The notes: generated from the letters alone by a model not told the origin. DNA of 64,000 bases from Streptococcus sp. 596553 (GCF_900411395.1 NZ_OXCQ01000003.1:124001-188000), one strand, 5' to 3'. Positions 26,669 through 37,300 are shown, counted from the first letter of the stretch. Made by a program: numbers and translations.

Positions 26669-27747
26669 AAAGCAAACTACCGACTGAATGGCAAGAACTA
26701 AGTGACCAACTCGGTTTCCAGGAATTCACCCCCATTCAAACTCAACTATTTGATCCTATTCTTGCTGGAGAAAACCTCCTAGGAGTGAGCCCAACCGGAA
26801 CTGGTAAGACCCTAGCTTACCTCCTACCAAGTCTTCTCAGACTACAAAAGAAAAAAGCCCAACAACTCTTGATTCTAGCACCAAATACCGAGCTTGCTGG
26901 ACAGATTTTTGACGTATGTAAAACGTGGTCAGAAGCCATCGGCTTGACAGCCCAACTCTTCCTATCAGGTTCAAGCCAGAAACGCCAGATTGAACGCCTA
27001 AAAAAAGGACCAGAAATTCTGATTGGAACTCCTGGCCGTATCTTTGAACTCATTAAATTGAAAAAAATCAAGATGATGAATGTGGAAACCATCATCCTGG
27101 ATGAATTCGACCAATTGCTTGATGATTCTCAGATACACTTTGTTGAGAAAATCACTCACTACGCACCTCGTGATCACCAACTGGTCTACATGAGTGCCAC
27201 AACCAAGTTTGACCAAGAAAAGATTGCGCCAAACACACGTACCATTGATCTCTCTGACCAAAAACTAGACAACATCCAACATTTCTACATGCAGGTAGAC
27301 CAACGTCACCGAGTGGATATGCTACGAAAACTGGTTCATGTGGAGGATTTCCGCGGTCTGGTCTTCTTTAACAGCCTATCAGACCTTGGAAGCGCAGAAG
27401 AAAAATTACAGTATCGTGATATATTGGCTGTTTCTCTTGCTAGTGATGTTAATGTTAAATTTAGAAAAGTCATCTTAGAAAAGTTTAAAGATAAGACACT
27501 AACCCTGCTTCTTGCAACAGACCTTCTGGCACGTGGAATTGATATCGATAGCCTAGAATGTGTCGTAAACTTTGATATTCCCAGAGATAGCGAAACCTAC
27601 ACCCACCGTGCTGGCCGTACTGGCCGTATGGGCAAGGAAGGTTATGTTATCACTCTCGTCACTCATCCAGAAGAACTTAAAAAACTCAAGAAATTTGCGA
27701 GCGTACGTGAAATTGTCTTGAAAAATCAAGAACTCTATATTAAATAA
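26665..27747 (+). CDS. DEAD-box family RNA helicase (DEFD variant, short YfmL-like type)
   Basis: 360 residues. Helicase motifs in order: Q-motif region FQEFTPIQ (about 19-26), motif I SPTGTGKT, Ia LILAPNTELAGQ, PGR (Ib), motif II DEFD instead of DEAD, motif III SAT, motif V LLATDLLARGID and motif VI HRAGRTGRMG. There is no long C-terminal RNA-binding extension, so it resembles the minimal helicases such as B. subtilis YfmL. It would unwind structured RNA with ATP, for example in ribosome assembly or cold growth. It overlaps the preceding oxidoreductase gene by 4 bases and is followed by a terminator. Confidence 0.93.
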   Translation: MKSKLPTEWQELSDQLGFQEFTPIQTQLFDPILAGENLLGVSPTGTGKTLAYLLPSLLRLQKKKAQQLLILAPNTELAGQIFDVCKTWSEAIGLTAQLFLSGSSQKRQIERLKKGPEILIGTPGRIFELIKLKKIKMMNVETIILDEFDQLLDDSQIHFVEKITHYAPRDHQLVYMSATTKFDQEKIAPNTRTIDLSDQKLDNIQHFYMQVDQRHRVDMLRKLVHVEDFRGLVFFNSLSDLGSAEEKLQYRDILAVSLASDVNVKFRKVILEKFKDKTLTLLLATDLLARGIDIDSLECVVNFDIPRDSETYTHRAGRTGRMGKEGYVITLVTHPEELKKLKKFASVREIVLKNQELYIK

Positions 27748-27758
27748 AGCCCCCATTA

Positions 27759-27790
27759 CTCTATACACATCCAGTGTATGGAGCTTTTTT
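27759..27790 (+). terminator. Terminator of the helicase gene
   Basis: CTCTATACAC (27759-27768) pairs with GTGTATGGAG (27774-27783, one G-T pair) and is followed by CTTTTTT. Confidence 0.85.
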
Positions 27791-27806
27791 ATAAGCAATT
27801 CAATTT

Positions 27807-28501
27807 TATACTCTTCGAAAATCTCTTCAAACCACGTCAGCTTCGCCTTGCCATATGTATATGATACCGACTTCGTCAGTTCTATCTACAACCTCAAAAC
27901 AGTGTTTTGAGCTGACTTCGTCAGTCTTATCTACAACCTCAAAAGCATGTTTTGAGCTGACTTCGTCAGTTCTATCTGCAACCTCAAAACAGTATTTTGA
28001 GCTGACTTCGTCAGTTCTATTTGCAACCTCAAAACAGTATTTTGAGCTGACTTCGTCAGTCTTATCTACAACCTCAAAAACATGTTTTAAGTTGACTTCG
28101 TCAGTCTTATCTGCAACCTCAAGACCATGTTTTGAGCTGACTTCGTCAGTCTTATCTGCAACCTCAATACAGTGTTTTGAGCTAACTTCGTCAGTCTTAT
28201 CTGCAACCTCAAAAACATGTTTTGAGCTGACTTCGTCAGTTCTATCTACAACCTCAAAACGGTGTTTTGAGCTGACTTCGTCAGTCTTATCTACAACCTC
28301 AAAACGGTGTTTTGAGCTGACTTCGTCAGTCTTATCTACAACCTCAAAACGGTGTTTTGAGCTGACCTCGTCAGTTTCATCTACAACCTCAAGACCATAT
28401 TTTGAGCTGACTTCGTCAGTCTTATCTGCAACCTCAAGACAGTGTTTTGAGCAGCCTGCAGCTAGCTTCCTAGTTTGCTCTTTGATTTTCATTGAGTATT
28501 A
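27807..28501 (-). repeat. Very long BOX element with thirteen 45-bp units
   Basis: Minus orientation: boxA at the right end (TACTCAATGAAAATCAAAG, about 28501-28440) and boxC at the left end (GAGATTTTCGAAGAGTATA to 27807). Between them CTGACGAAGTC recurs every 45 bases; first and last copies start 540 bases apart, so thirteen copies at exact period. Most known BOX elements have zero to a few boxB units. Because 45 is a multiple of three, both strands are open through the array (215 and 221 codons), but neither frame has a ribosome site, so I do not call a gene. It lies between the converging helicase and tuf genes. Confidence 0.92.
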
Positions 28502-28512
28502 GTTCAATATCT

Positions 28513-28544
28513 GAAAAAAAGAACCTTGCAAAGCAAGATTCTTT
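28513..28544 (-). terminator. Terminator of tuf
   Basis: Minus strand AAAGAATCTTGC (28544-28533) pairs with GCAAGGTTCTTT (28529-28518) and a T run follows. Confidence 0.88.
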
Positions 28545-28588
28545 TAGTGTCTGACTTAAATAATTGTTCTTCTGGGAACTAAATCGAA

Positions 28589-29785
<1,197 letters not shown>

Positions 29786-29856
29786 TTGAGTAAAAGCCTC
29801 CAATAAAATATATTTTATAGATAGACAGTAGGCAATACAGTCTAACTTTCCTTACT

Positions 29857-29884
29857 ATTTTATCAAATTTCAGCTAAATTGCAA
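29857..29884 (-). promoter_or_regulatory. Promoter of tuf
   Basis: Minus strand TTGCAA (29884-29879), 16-base spacer, TAAAAT (29862-29857) with TGA before it. About 70 bases of leader follow before the ribosome site. Confidence 0.7.
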
Positions 29885-30078
29885 GTGTTTTACAACGTTT
29901 TTGTGAATTATTCTTGGTAAAAATTTAACTAACTATATAGAAAGTACTAAATAGACTTATCCTTCGAGGAGTTTTCAGCATTATTCATCCACTCACTTGC
30001 TGAAAATGCAAACAGTCTCTGGTTTATACTACAAAAGCAAACTAGGAAGCTAGGTATAAGTTATTCACAACATCAGTT

Positions 30079-30390
30079 TAATACTCTTCGAACATCTCTT
30101 CAAACCACGTCAGCGTCGCCTTACCGTAGGTATAGTTGAGACTGGTCAAAAAGTCTTTGCAATCAGAAAAACATATAGTATCAGGTCTTGAGAAATCTTG
30201 GTACTATGCGTTTTATGGGAAGATTTACTTCATTTTCTCCTAAAGTCGAGTTTTTGCCAAACCTCTTCATCTACAACCTCAAAACATTATTTTGAGCTGA
30301 CTTCGTCAGTTCTATCTACAACCTCAAAGCAGTGCTTTGAGCAACCTGCGGCTAGCTTCCTAGTTTACTCTTTGATTTTCATTGAGTATA
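30079..30390 (-). repeat. BOX element interrupted by another repeat
   Basis: boxC end at 30079-30136, boxB and boxA at 30268-30390 (ends CATTGAGTATA on the plus strand). Between them lies about 130 bp of a different, hairpin-forming repeat. A short boxA-like fragment (AGCAAACTAGGAAGCTAG) also lies at about 30037-30054. Confidence 0.85.
30137..30267 (+). repeat. Hairpin repeat inserted in a BOX element (SPRITE-like candidate)
   Basis: Starts GAGACTGG, contains AACATATAGTATCAGG paired imperfectly with TGGTACTATGCGTTTT, then GGGAAGATTTACTTCATTTT and ends near AACCTCTTC. The same element in opposite orientation is at 33985-34117. The terminator-like hairpin suggests the SPRITE class described in pneumococcus; the name is tentative. 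Confidence 0.6.
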
Positions 30391-30449
30391 AGATTGCAGA
30401 TAAAACGATAAGGACGTCGGTCGAAGAATAGCCCCCCCTAATCGCTTAT

Positions 30450-30559
30450 TTTATGGCAAAATGAAATAAAAACTGAACATCTTGTTAAGGAAGGCAAATC
30501 AATTCCTCACAATGTTTGAGAAAGAAGGGCTGACTATTCCAACTTCAACCAACTATAAA
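30450..30559 (+). repeat. RUP-like repeat copy 4
   Basis: GCAAAATGAAATAAAAACTGA .. TTCCTCACAATGTTTGAGAA .. CAACCAACTATAAAG, the RUP layout. A run of seven C (30432-30438) lies just before it. Confidence 0.55.
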
Positions 30560-30596
30560 GCAGACTTACAAGATAGGGAACCCATCTCCGATAATA

Positions 30597-30700
30597 TATA
30601 GTAGAATGAAAACTGCACAATTTGATTGGGGAATTCAAACCAATTTCTCACAATGTTTTAGAAACAAGGATCTATTATTTCAACTGCAAGCTACTATAGC
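30597..30700 (+). repeat. RUP-like repeat copy 5
   Basis: TATATAGTAGAATGAAAACTG .. TTTCTCACAATGTTTTAGAAAC .. GCTACTATA, with terminal inverted TATAGTAG/CTACTATA. Together with copy 4 it fills most of the 470-base gap between tuf upstream DNA and the glycerol facilitator gene. Confidence 0.6.
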
Positions 30701-30858
30701 CCATTAAAGCTGAATAGCCCACTGAGACTTCTAAACCACTGCTGGAGAGAAGTTTGTTTAGACTTTCTTTCATTTCCTAGAAAATCAAAAAGAGAGAACC
30801 AATCTGATCCTCTCTTACTTATAGATGGTGCTCACTCAAATGTTAAAGGAGCTATTTC

Positions 30859-31728
30859 TTAGAGATAAAGGAATTTGAATACAGCTACTGCCGCAATTGC
30901 TGCTGCAATAGGTGCTACTACTGGTACCCAAGAATACCACCATTTTGAATCGCCTTTATGCTCACCAAGAACTGATTTTGGAAGGAAAGCATGAAGGAGA
31001 CGTGGTCCCAAGTCACGGGCTGGGTTCAAGGCAGGTCCTGTAGGTCCACCAAGTGATGTTACCAAGGCCATAACGAGGAATCCAAGTGCCAAGTGAGCTA
31101 CAGAAAGTCCTGAAGCAGTGTGTGGAGCCACCTGTGCTTTAATAGCCAAGTCAGAAAAATCAACTGTTTGTCCTGCTTGTGTTGCCATTTGTTTCATGTA
31201 TTGAAGCACTTCAGCACCAAAGAAGTTTTTAGTCAAACCAAGAGCTGCAAAGAACAAAACAAATGAACCAACAAACTCGTTTACAAAACCATTAACAGTT
31301 GCTGCATAGCGACTTTCTTTTGTACCATGGTCAATACTTGAAATAGTTGAGAAAGTTCCCAAGATGTTATTTGAGTTTTCAGTTTTCAAGTAGAATGGGC
31401 GGTGTGTTGCCACAACCAAGGCTTGACCAAAGATAGCCCCCAAGACTTGCGCGATAATGTAAGGTACCACTTGTGCCCAAGGGAAAAGACCGCTAACTGC
31501 AAGTCCTAGAGTGAAAGCAGGGTTGATGTGGTTCCCAGATACGTTACCAAACATCAAGGCTGGGATCATAACCCCCATACCATAACCAACAGCGATGACG
31601 ATCCAGCCACTTTGGTGACCTTTCGTACCTTTAAGTTCAACGTTGGCAACTGCACCATTCCCAAGAATGATCAAAATGGCAGTTCCCAAAAATTCAGTGG
31701 CATACTTTAGTGCCCATGTGAAATCCAT
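30859..31728 (-). CDS. glpF: MIP family glycerol facilitator / aquaglyceroporin
   Basis: 289 residues, six predicted membrane helices and two half-helices with NPA boxes: NHINPAFTLG in the first half and GPALNPARDLGPR in the second. Asp after the second NPAR is typical of glycerol-conducting members rather than strict water channels. It would let glycerol and small polyols cross the membrane. No glycerol kinase or oxidase gene is adjacent. The gene stands alone, with AAGGAGAATCTAGCAA before ATG 31728. Its place between tuf and the surface-protein locus matches the order I recall in pneumococcus. Confidence 0.92.
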   Translation of the reverse strand: MDFTWALKYATEFLGTAILIILGNGAVANVELKGTKGHQSGWIVIAVGYGMGVMIPALMFGNVSGNHINPAFTLGLAVSGLFPWAQVVPYIIAQVLGAIFGQALVVATHRPFYLKTENSNNILGTFSTISSIDHGTKESRYAATVNGFVNEFVGSFVLFFAALGLTKNFFGAEVLQYMKQMATQAGQTVDFSDLAIKAQVAPHTASGLSVAHLALGFLVMALVTSLGGPTGPALNPARDLGPRLLHAFLPKSVLGEHKGDSKWWYSWVPVVAPIAAAIAAVAVFKFLYL

Positions 31729-31821
31729 TTGCTAGATTCTCCTTAAAATTTTTTAGACATTCCTTATTTTATCAATTTTTACCCTATTTAGCAACTAGTT
31801 TCTGGAAAGATTTTTTAAAAA

Positions 31822-32004
31822 TAATACTCTTCGAAAATCTCTTCAAACCACGTCAACGTCGCCTTGCTGTAGATATATGATACTGACTTCGTCAGTCTTA
31901 TCTGCAACCTCAAAACGGTGTTTTGAGCTGACTTCGTCAGTCTTATCTGCAACCTCAAAACGGTGTTTTGAGCTGACTTCGTCAGTCTTATCTACAACCT
32001 CAAA
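31822..32004 (-). repeat. Truncated BOX element (boxC plus three boxB, no boxA)
   Basis: TACTCTTCGAAAATCTC (boxC) starts at about 31826, and three GACTTCGTCAG units at 45-bp spacing follow. Where boxA should be, the sequence switches at about 32004 into a piece of an ABC-F gene. Confidence 0.85.
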
Positions 32005-32232
32005 ACGGCTATCTTGGGCTAGGTAAGACAGAGAAATATCTTTTTTCTTATTGATTTATCCGCTAGTTGGCTCCTCTTCTCCAACTAAAATCTTCAAAAG
32101 AGTAGACTTACCTGCACCATTTTTCCCAACAAGGGCAATCAGATCTCGTTCATCAACCTGTAGGTTGATATTATCAAAAAGAACCTCTCCTGCAAAAGAA
32201 CGTTCAATTTTATTAGCTTGTAAAATAATCAT
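32005..32232 (-). pseudogene. N-terminal fragment of an ABC-F family ATPase, joined to a BOX element
   Basis: From ATG 32232 the frame reads MIILQANKIERSFAGEVLFDN and contains the Walker A box GKNGAGKST, then LLKILVGEEEPTSG and a stop near 32050. In a shifted frame the homology goes on as KKKDISLSYLAQDSRFE to about 32005, where it runs straight into BOX sequence. Full ABC-F proteins are over 500 residues; here only about 75 remain, with a small indel at GGATAAATCAATAAG. It cannot make a working ATPase. Confidence 0.8.
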
Positions 32233-32391
32233 ACAAGTAGTATAGCATGTTTCCCTAAGGCATTCAAGACAATCGTCTTAACCCAAATATCCTAGAAAAA
32301 CCGGCTCTGCTTATTCTTGGTATTAAAAAGTATTTGGATTATAAACTCTACTTATTTTTTGCAAGATAGCTAGCTAAACATTTTCGCTCGT

Positions 32392-32685
32392 TTACAAGAG
32401 TGACTCAAACTCAGCGACAGTCATTCCTAACTGCTGGCTGGCAAATTCAGAAGTTAAAACATGTTGACGAATCATGTCTAAGAAGGCAAAAAGTTTTCCA
32501 CGTTCTAAACCCTGTTCAAGACCCTCAGATCGTCCTCGTTCAATACCTTCTGCTCGTCCTTGTTCAAGACCACGTTCTAAACCTTGTTCTAAACCTTGTT
32601 CAACCCCCTCAGCCCTAGCGGTTTCCAAAGCATAGTCCTGTGCTAACAAGGCTTGTTCTTCGCGCATACGTAGTTGACTAAACAT
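32392..32685 (-). CDS. Free-standing RpnS-like small protein B2 (Rpn C-terminal cassette)
   Basis: 97 residues from ATG 32685, preceded by GGAGG with an 8-base gap. The cassette is a copy of the 3' third of an rpn gene (homology starts at AAAAATACAGAG near 32835), placed directly downstream of full-length rpn locus B. It has eleven four-residue units, the most of any copy here, and a diverged end (DMIRQHVLTSEFASQQ). It ends at TAA 32394-32392, five residues earlier than its relatives. The more diverged sequence suggests an older duplication than A2. Candidate extra antitoxin; function inferred. Confidence 0.62.
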   Translation of the reverse strand: MFSQLRMREEQALLAQDYALETARAEGVEQGLEQGLERGLEQGRAEGIERGRSEGLEQGLERGKLFAFLDMIRQHVLTSEFASQQLGMTVAEFESLL

Positions 32686-32841
32686 TTTTCTGTCCTCCTC
32701 GGACCAGCTCTTGTAGTCCAGCAGTTGGTCTGCTTGGCTGATGGCTCGCTCGGGTTGTTGAGTAAAGGGCTTGTTCCCAAAAAACTCCAACCACGGCTTG
32801 CGAACGCTATCTTTGCTGGTTTCTCTGTATTTTTATTATTC

Positions 32842-33078
32842 TTATTTACAATGGTCTTTCAATAGCTCCTCAAACTCAGCAACTGTCATTCCTAACTGCT
32901 GGCTGGCAACCTCAGATGTCAGAAGACCTTGGCGAACGAGATTTAGTAGCATAGACAAACTACCTTCAACTTTTCCACGCTCCAGTCCTTGTTCAACCCC
33001 CTCAGCCCTAGCGGTTTCCAAGGCATAGTCCTGCGCTAACAAGGCTTGTTCTTCGCGCATACGTAGTTGACTAAACAT
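32842..33078 (-). CDS. Internal RpnS-like small protein within rpn locus B
   Basis: In-frame ATG 33078 with GGAGG 8 bases before it; 78 residues to the shared stop. This is the shortest candidate small protein, with only four four-residue repeats. Confidence 0.58.
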   Translation of the reverse strand: MFSQLRMREEQALLAQDYALETARAEGVEQGLERGKVEGSLSMLLNLVRQGLLTSEVASQQLGMTVAEFEELLKDHCK

Positions 33079-33756
33079 TTTTCTGTCCTCCTCGGACCAG
33101 CTCTTGTAGTCCAGCAGTTGGTCTGCTTGGCTGATGGCTCGCTCGGGTTCTTGAGTAAAGGGCTTGTTACCGAAAAACTCCAACCATGGCTTACGAACCT
33201 CGTCTTTGCTGGTTTCTCTGTATTTCTTTAATTCCAAGAATGCCATCTTGACTAGATGGTTTTCTTGACCGTTATTGGTAATGGTTAAAACCTCACCTGT
33301 CGTATCCTCGCGCATGCTGAAACTGTGGAAAGCCAAGTCATCTGAGAAGTAGTTGCTATCCACAATAGCTATTGCGTAAACTGGTGCGATATGCTTGTAA
33401 CTCTGGTGAGTATTGCCCTCTTGCTGGCGAATTTTTTCTAGGTTTTGATTGACCTGACTGCACAAGTAAGCCCACAGGCGATTGATGAAAAAATTCTGAT
33501 GATGTACCTGAATCTCAATGATTACTTGTGTTCCATTATCCAACTCCGCCAAGACGTCTATACTGGTATAGAAATCCTGTGCCGAGTACGGTGTAGTGGG
33601 CAAGACGTGAATGTTGCTTCCCTCCAAAATGGTCACATTTTTTGCTGGCAAGTCCAACATATCGCGAATAAATTGACAAGTGATTTCTGGATTGCTAAAG
33701 ATTTTCTTAGCAACCAAATCGTTAGTTGGGCTAATGCCCGGATGACGTACAGTCAT
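32842..33756 (-). CDS. Rpn family PD-(D/E)XK nuclease, locus B (full length, RpnL-like)
   Basis: 304 residues from ATG 33756 (MTVRHPGISPTNDLVAKKIF) after AAAGGAGAGCAAAT. The nuclease domain is nearly identical to copy A, with SIDVLAELDNG and IIEIQVHHQ carrying the Asp and Glu-x-Gln catalytic residues. The variable tail is the shortest of the set: four four-residue units followed by the alternative segment KVEGSLSMLLNLVRQ in place of KLFAFLDMVRQ. The two tail types occur in different loci, which suggests exchange of 3' ends between copies. It has the common palindrome-promoter arrangement upstream and the orphan cassette B2 downstream. Confidence 0.88.
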   Translation of the reverse strand: MTVRHPGISPTNDLVAKKIFSNPEITCQFIRDMLDLPAKNVTILEGSNIHVLPTTPYSAQDFYTSIDVLAELDNGTQVIIEIQVHHQNFFINRLWAYLCSQVNQNLEKIRQQEGNTHQSYKHIAPVYAIAIVDSNYFSDDLAFHSFSMREDTTGEVLTITNNGQENHLVKMAFLELKKYRETSKDEVRKPWLEFFGNKPFTQEPERAISQADQLLDYKSWSEEDRKMFSQLRMREEQALLAQDYALETARAEGVEQGLERGKVEGSLSMLLNLVRQGLLTSEVASQQLGMTVAEFEELLKDHCK

Positions 33757-33771
33757 ATTTGCTCTCCTTTC

Positions 33772-33806
33772 ATTATAGCACATTTTTTAATCTAATTTAC
33801 TAGATT
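33772..33806 (-). promoter_or_regulatory. Promoter and palindrome of rpn locus B
   Basis: Minus strand AATCTA (33806-33801) six bases TAGATT (33794-33789), then TGC-TATAAT (TATAAT 33777-33772). Confidence 0.65.
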
Positions 33807-33864
33807 TGATGCTTCTATCTATTTATTCGGAAAAAGAGTAGAAAAAACAAAAGAAATTCAAACT

Positions 33865-33975
33865 TTATAGCAAAAGGAAATAAACTCTGAACAAATAGGA
33901 TAGTAAAGTCGAATCAATTTCTAGCAATGTTTTATAAGTTATAATGTTCTGTTCTGAATTTAAGATAACATATAA
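33865..33975 (+). repeat. RUP-like repeat copy 6
   Basis: TTATAGCAAAAGGAAATAAAC .. TTTCTAGCAATGTTTTATAAG .. ATAACATATAATTT; same layout as the other RUP-like units. Confidence 0.55.
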
Positions 33976-33984
33976 TTTAAAGAG

Positions 33985-34117
33985 ACTGGACCAAAACTCA
34001 ACTTCCGGAGAAAATAAAGTAAATCTTCCCACAATAAAACGCATAGTCTCAAGTTTTGAACACCTGATACTATGCGTTTTTCTGATTTGAGAGGCTTTTT
34101 CTCAGCCTCTTCTTAAT
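33985..34117 (+). repeat. Hairpin repeat (same family as the one inside the BOX at 30 kb)
   Basis: AAAACGCATAGT (about 34038-34049) pairs with ACTATGCGTTTT (about 34069-34080); flanks GAGACTGGACC and CAGCCTCTTC match the inserted element at 30137-30267 in reverse. Confidence 0.65.
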
Positions 34118-34118
34118 C

Positions 34119-34263
34119 TTATACTCAATGAAAATCAAAGAGGAAACTAGCCGCAGGTTGCTCAAAGTACTGCTTTGAGGTTGTAGATAAGACTGACGAA
34201 GTCAGTCACATATATACGGCAAGGCGACGTTGACGCGGTTTGAAGAGATTTTCGAAGAGTATT
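34119..34263 (+). repeat. BOX element (boxA-boxC, plus orientation)
   Basis: TATACTCAATGAAAATCAAAG at the start, one GACTGACGAAGTCAG, GGCAAGGCGACGTTGACGCGG, and TTTCGAAGAGTATTA at the end. Stands between the hairpin repeat and the terminator of the G5 surface-protein gene. Confidence 0.9.
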
Positions 34264-34298
34264 AGCTTTTCTCCACCCCACTACAGTTGACAATGAGC

Positions 34299-34330
34299 CA
34301 AAAAAAGAAGATGACGAATCATCTTCTTAA
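34299..34330 (-). terminator. Terminator of the G5 surface-protein gene
   Basis: Minus strand AAGAAGATGA (34328-34319), TTCG loop, TCATCTTCTT (34314-34305), then seven T. Confidence 0.92.
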
Positions 34331-34343
34331 AAACTATGAGTTT

Positions 34344-37300
34344 TTAGTCTTCTTTTTTCTTGAAGAATCCTAGTCCTAGACCAGCTAACAAGGTCATGAT
34401 ACCAGCGCTAGCCAAGCTAGCATTAGCTTCTGTACCTGTGTTTGGCAACTCTGCTTTATCAGATGTTTTGGTAGATGTTGCACTATCTACTGTCTTTTCT
34501 GATGTAGCTGTAGCCACTGCTTCACCTCTTTGTTCTGAAACTTTAGATGGTGCTGGGCTTGCAGCTTGTTCTGGATTTGGAGTTTGGTCTTTTGGAGCAG
34601 GAGTTTGAGCTTGCTTGGTTCTAAACACATGAACTGTCAAGTTATCTCCCTCACGGTGACTCTCAACAAATTCATAGCCTGGAACTTCACCTGCTTCTTG
34701 CTTATCAACTGATGGAACCTTCAAGTCTTTTCCGTTTTCATCGCGCCATACTGTACGAACCGCTGGAGTTTCAGCTTTGTTTGGTTTTTCTGGCGTTGAA
34801 GTTGATGGCGAACTTGATGGAGTCCTTGGATGACTAGTTGAGCTTTCTGGTGAACTTGGAGTTCCATTCGCTACTTTCTCAAATGTATGCGTTAAAACAC
34901 CTTCTTCTAAGCGACTAGATAACCACTTGTAGCCTGCAATTTCGCCAGCCTGTACTTTTTGGCCTTCTACTCTTTCCTTAATCTCCTTACCTGCTGTATC
35001 TACCCATAGCGTTACTGGATGCTCTGGGTTTGCTTCTTCGATTGATAAAGCAGCGTATACAAACGGAGTATAACCACTCGTTTTATGCTTGGCTTGAGCT
35101 TGGACTTTTTCTTTATTGACAACTGACTCTCGTGGAATGGTTACAGTACCTGTTTTCTTGTCTAATGTAACATTTTCAGGTTGTTTGTCTAAAGTCCATT
35201 CGCCACTAGGTTGCTTGGTAAGAGTGAGAACTTCCTCACCAGAACCATCACTCTTAGGATAGGTGATTTTGACCGTGTCCGCATCTTTTTTAGGTGCTTT
35301 GACTTCGATGCTTGCTTTATTCGCTTCTTCCACAATAGCGATAGTCGGCGGAGCTACCTTAAGATTTGGTTGGTCTTCAGGATCAGATGGCTGTCCTGGT
35401 TGAGCTGGTGCTTCCTCAGGAGCGGTTGGTTGTTCTGGTTGACTTGGAGTTCCTTCTTTTGGTCCTCTCTTAACCATTCTTTTTACCATTTCTTTGGTAG
35501 TTTGAGTTGTAGTCTTTTCAGTAATATCACCTGTTTTTCCATCTACAGTATAAGTAGTCGTTGTTGTTTTTTCACCTGGTTGACCCGGTGTTACTTCTTT
35601 TTCTTTTCCTGGTTCAAGAGTTGGGTCATCTTCATACTCTGTGACAACTGGGATTTCTTCTGTTACTACTTTATCCTTCGCTGGGACTTTGACAACAGTT
35701 TCCGTTGGTTCTACCACAACTGGATCGCCTACTTTTTCTGTAACCTTACCTGTTTTTGGATCTACTTCATAGGTTGTAGTCGTTGTAGATGTACCTGGTT
35801 TCCCTGGGACTTCTTGGTTTGGTTGTCCTTTTTCTTTATCTGGATCCTTCTCATATCTCTTAGGAGATGGGACAGGAGTTACATCTACTTTCGGTTGGGT
35901 ACCAACTTTAACAACACGTGTCACTGGGTCAGTTATTTCTGTTGTTGGTTCATTTTGTGTTACGACACCTGTGTCAGGATTCATCGTATACGTTGTCTTT
36001 TTGACTGTTTTTCCATCAACACCTTTTACAGTCTCAACTTCTTGTCCATTTGGAACTGAGTCATCACGTTCATAACGAGTTGGGAATGGAATAGGTGTCT
36101 CTACTTCTTTTGGTTTGGTACCAACGCGAACCACTCTAGGCGTCATAGCCGTCGTTGTCTTTTCTGTGGTCTGAGGATTGCTTAAACTTCCATCCGTCTC
36201 AGACACATCATAAACAGTCGTAATTTCCTTTTCTCCCGGAGCACCCTCAACATCTACAACTGTCTTACCACCTTCCAAGGTAGGATCTTCTTTATAAGTA
36301 ACCGTCATTGGAATTTCTTGTGTAGTGACTTGTTTATTCCCAACTTTAACAACTTTATTAACAGGTTTTTCTGTTTCCACTGTTGTAGATGGATTTGCTG
36401 TACGTGCACCTGTCTCTGGATTGACTGTATAGGTAGTTGTCGTTGTAGAAGTACCTTTTTTACCAGGAGTTTTTATTGTTTGATTTCCGGCAACATCTTG
36501 ATCATTTGGCTCATAAATCGTTTTAAAATCAATCTCATTGGTTGTGACTGTTGGCTTTGTACCAACTTCATAGATGTCATCGTCTTTGTCGGCTGTGTCC
36601 CCTTTGTTGACATGAATACGATAATACTTAGATAGTACAACACTACCATCTTCTTTCACAACATTTTCGTCTGCCTCTGGATTAACTTCTATCGGTTTAT
36701 TAGCCTCTACAATAGTATCCTGACCATCAATCACACCATCAGCGTTATCGGGTTTTCCATCGTTATTACTGTCATATATGTCAGCAATATTCGTTACCCC
36801 TGCATCAACACGATGAGGGTATCTTGTATCTACATCACTTACTTTAGGTTCAACAAAGTTTGTACCATCAATTGGGTTACCTGCATTTGCGTTTATCGCA
36901 TCAGCATCAGCTCTTTTATATTTCTCATCAGTTTGACGATCTTCGTCTTCATCATATAATTTTGTGAATAAATTTTCTAGTTCATTTCCTTCTTCTGAAA
37001 AATAATCATCTATTTCACTTTTACTCAGATTATCAGTTTCTTTAGCTTTTAAGATAAAACTTCTACCATCGTGACCTTTATGTTTCAATACAGGTTCAGT
37101 ACTTTCAATCTTGTCATTTCCTACATATTTTTTCCCTTTGGGAACTCGAACTTCATACCCATCCTCATTAGATGCGAAATCTGCAATATTAGTCTCTCCG
37201 GGTCCGGGATCCGATTCATTATTTGAAGCATAAACTGTAACATTTGGTGCCATTATTGCAACACCACCTAGGGTAATGACAGTAGCCACCACACAGGAAC

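Noticed and set aside
27807..28501. CRISPR array
   Set aside because: Repeats are contiguous 45-bp units with no unique spacers and no cas genes nearby.
27827..28502. Two long frames (221 codons minus, 215 codons plus) through the BOX array, as possible repeat proteins
   Set aside because: They arise because the 45-bp unit is a multiple of three and lacks stops. Neither has a ribosome site, and the sequence is explained by BOX structure.
35211..36059. 282-codon plus-strand frame opposite the G5 surface-protein gene
   Set aside because: Antisense shadow of repetitive Thr/Val/Pro coding sequence; composition (Phe, Trp, Ser, Cys rich) and lack of a ribosome site do not support a gene.
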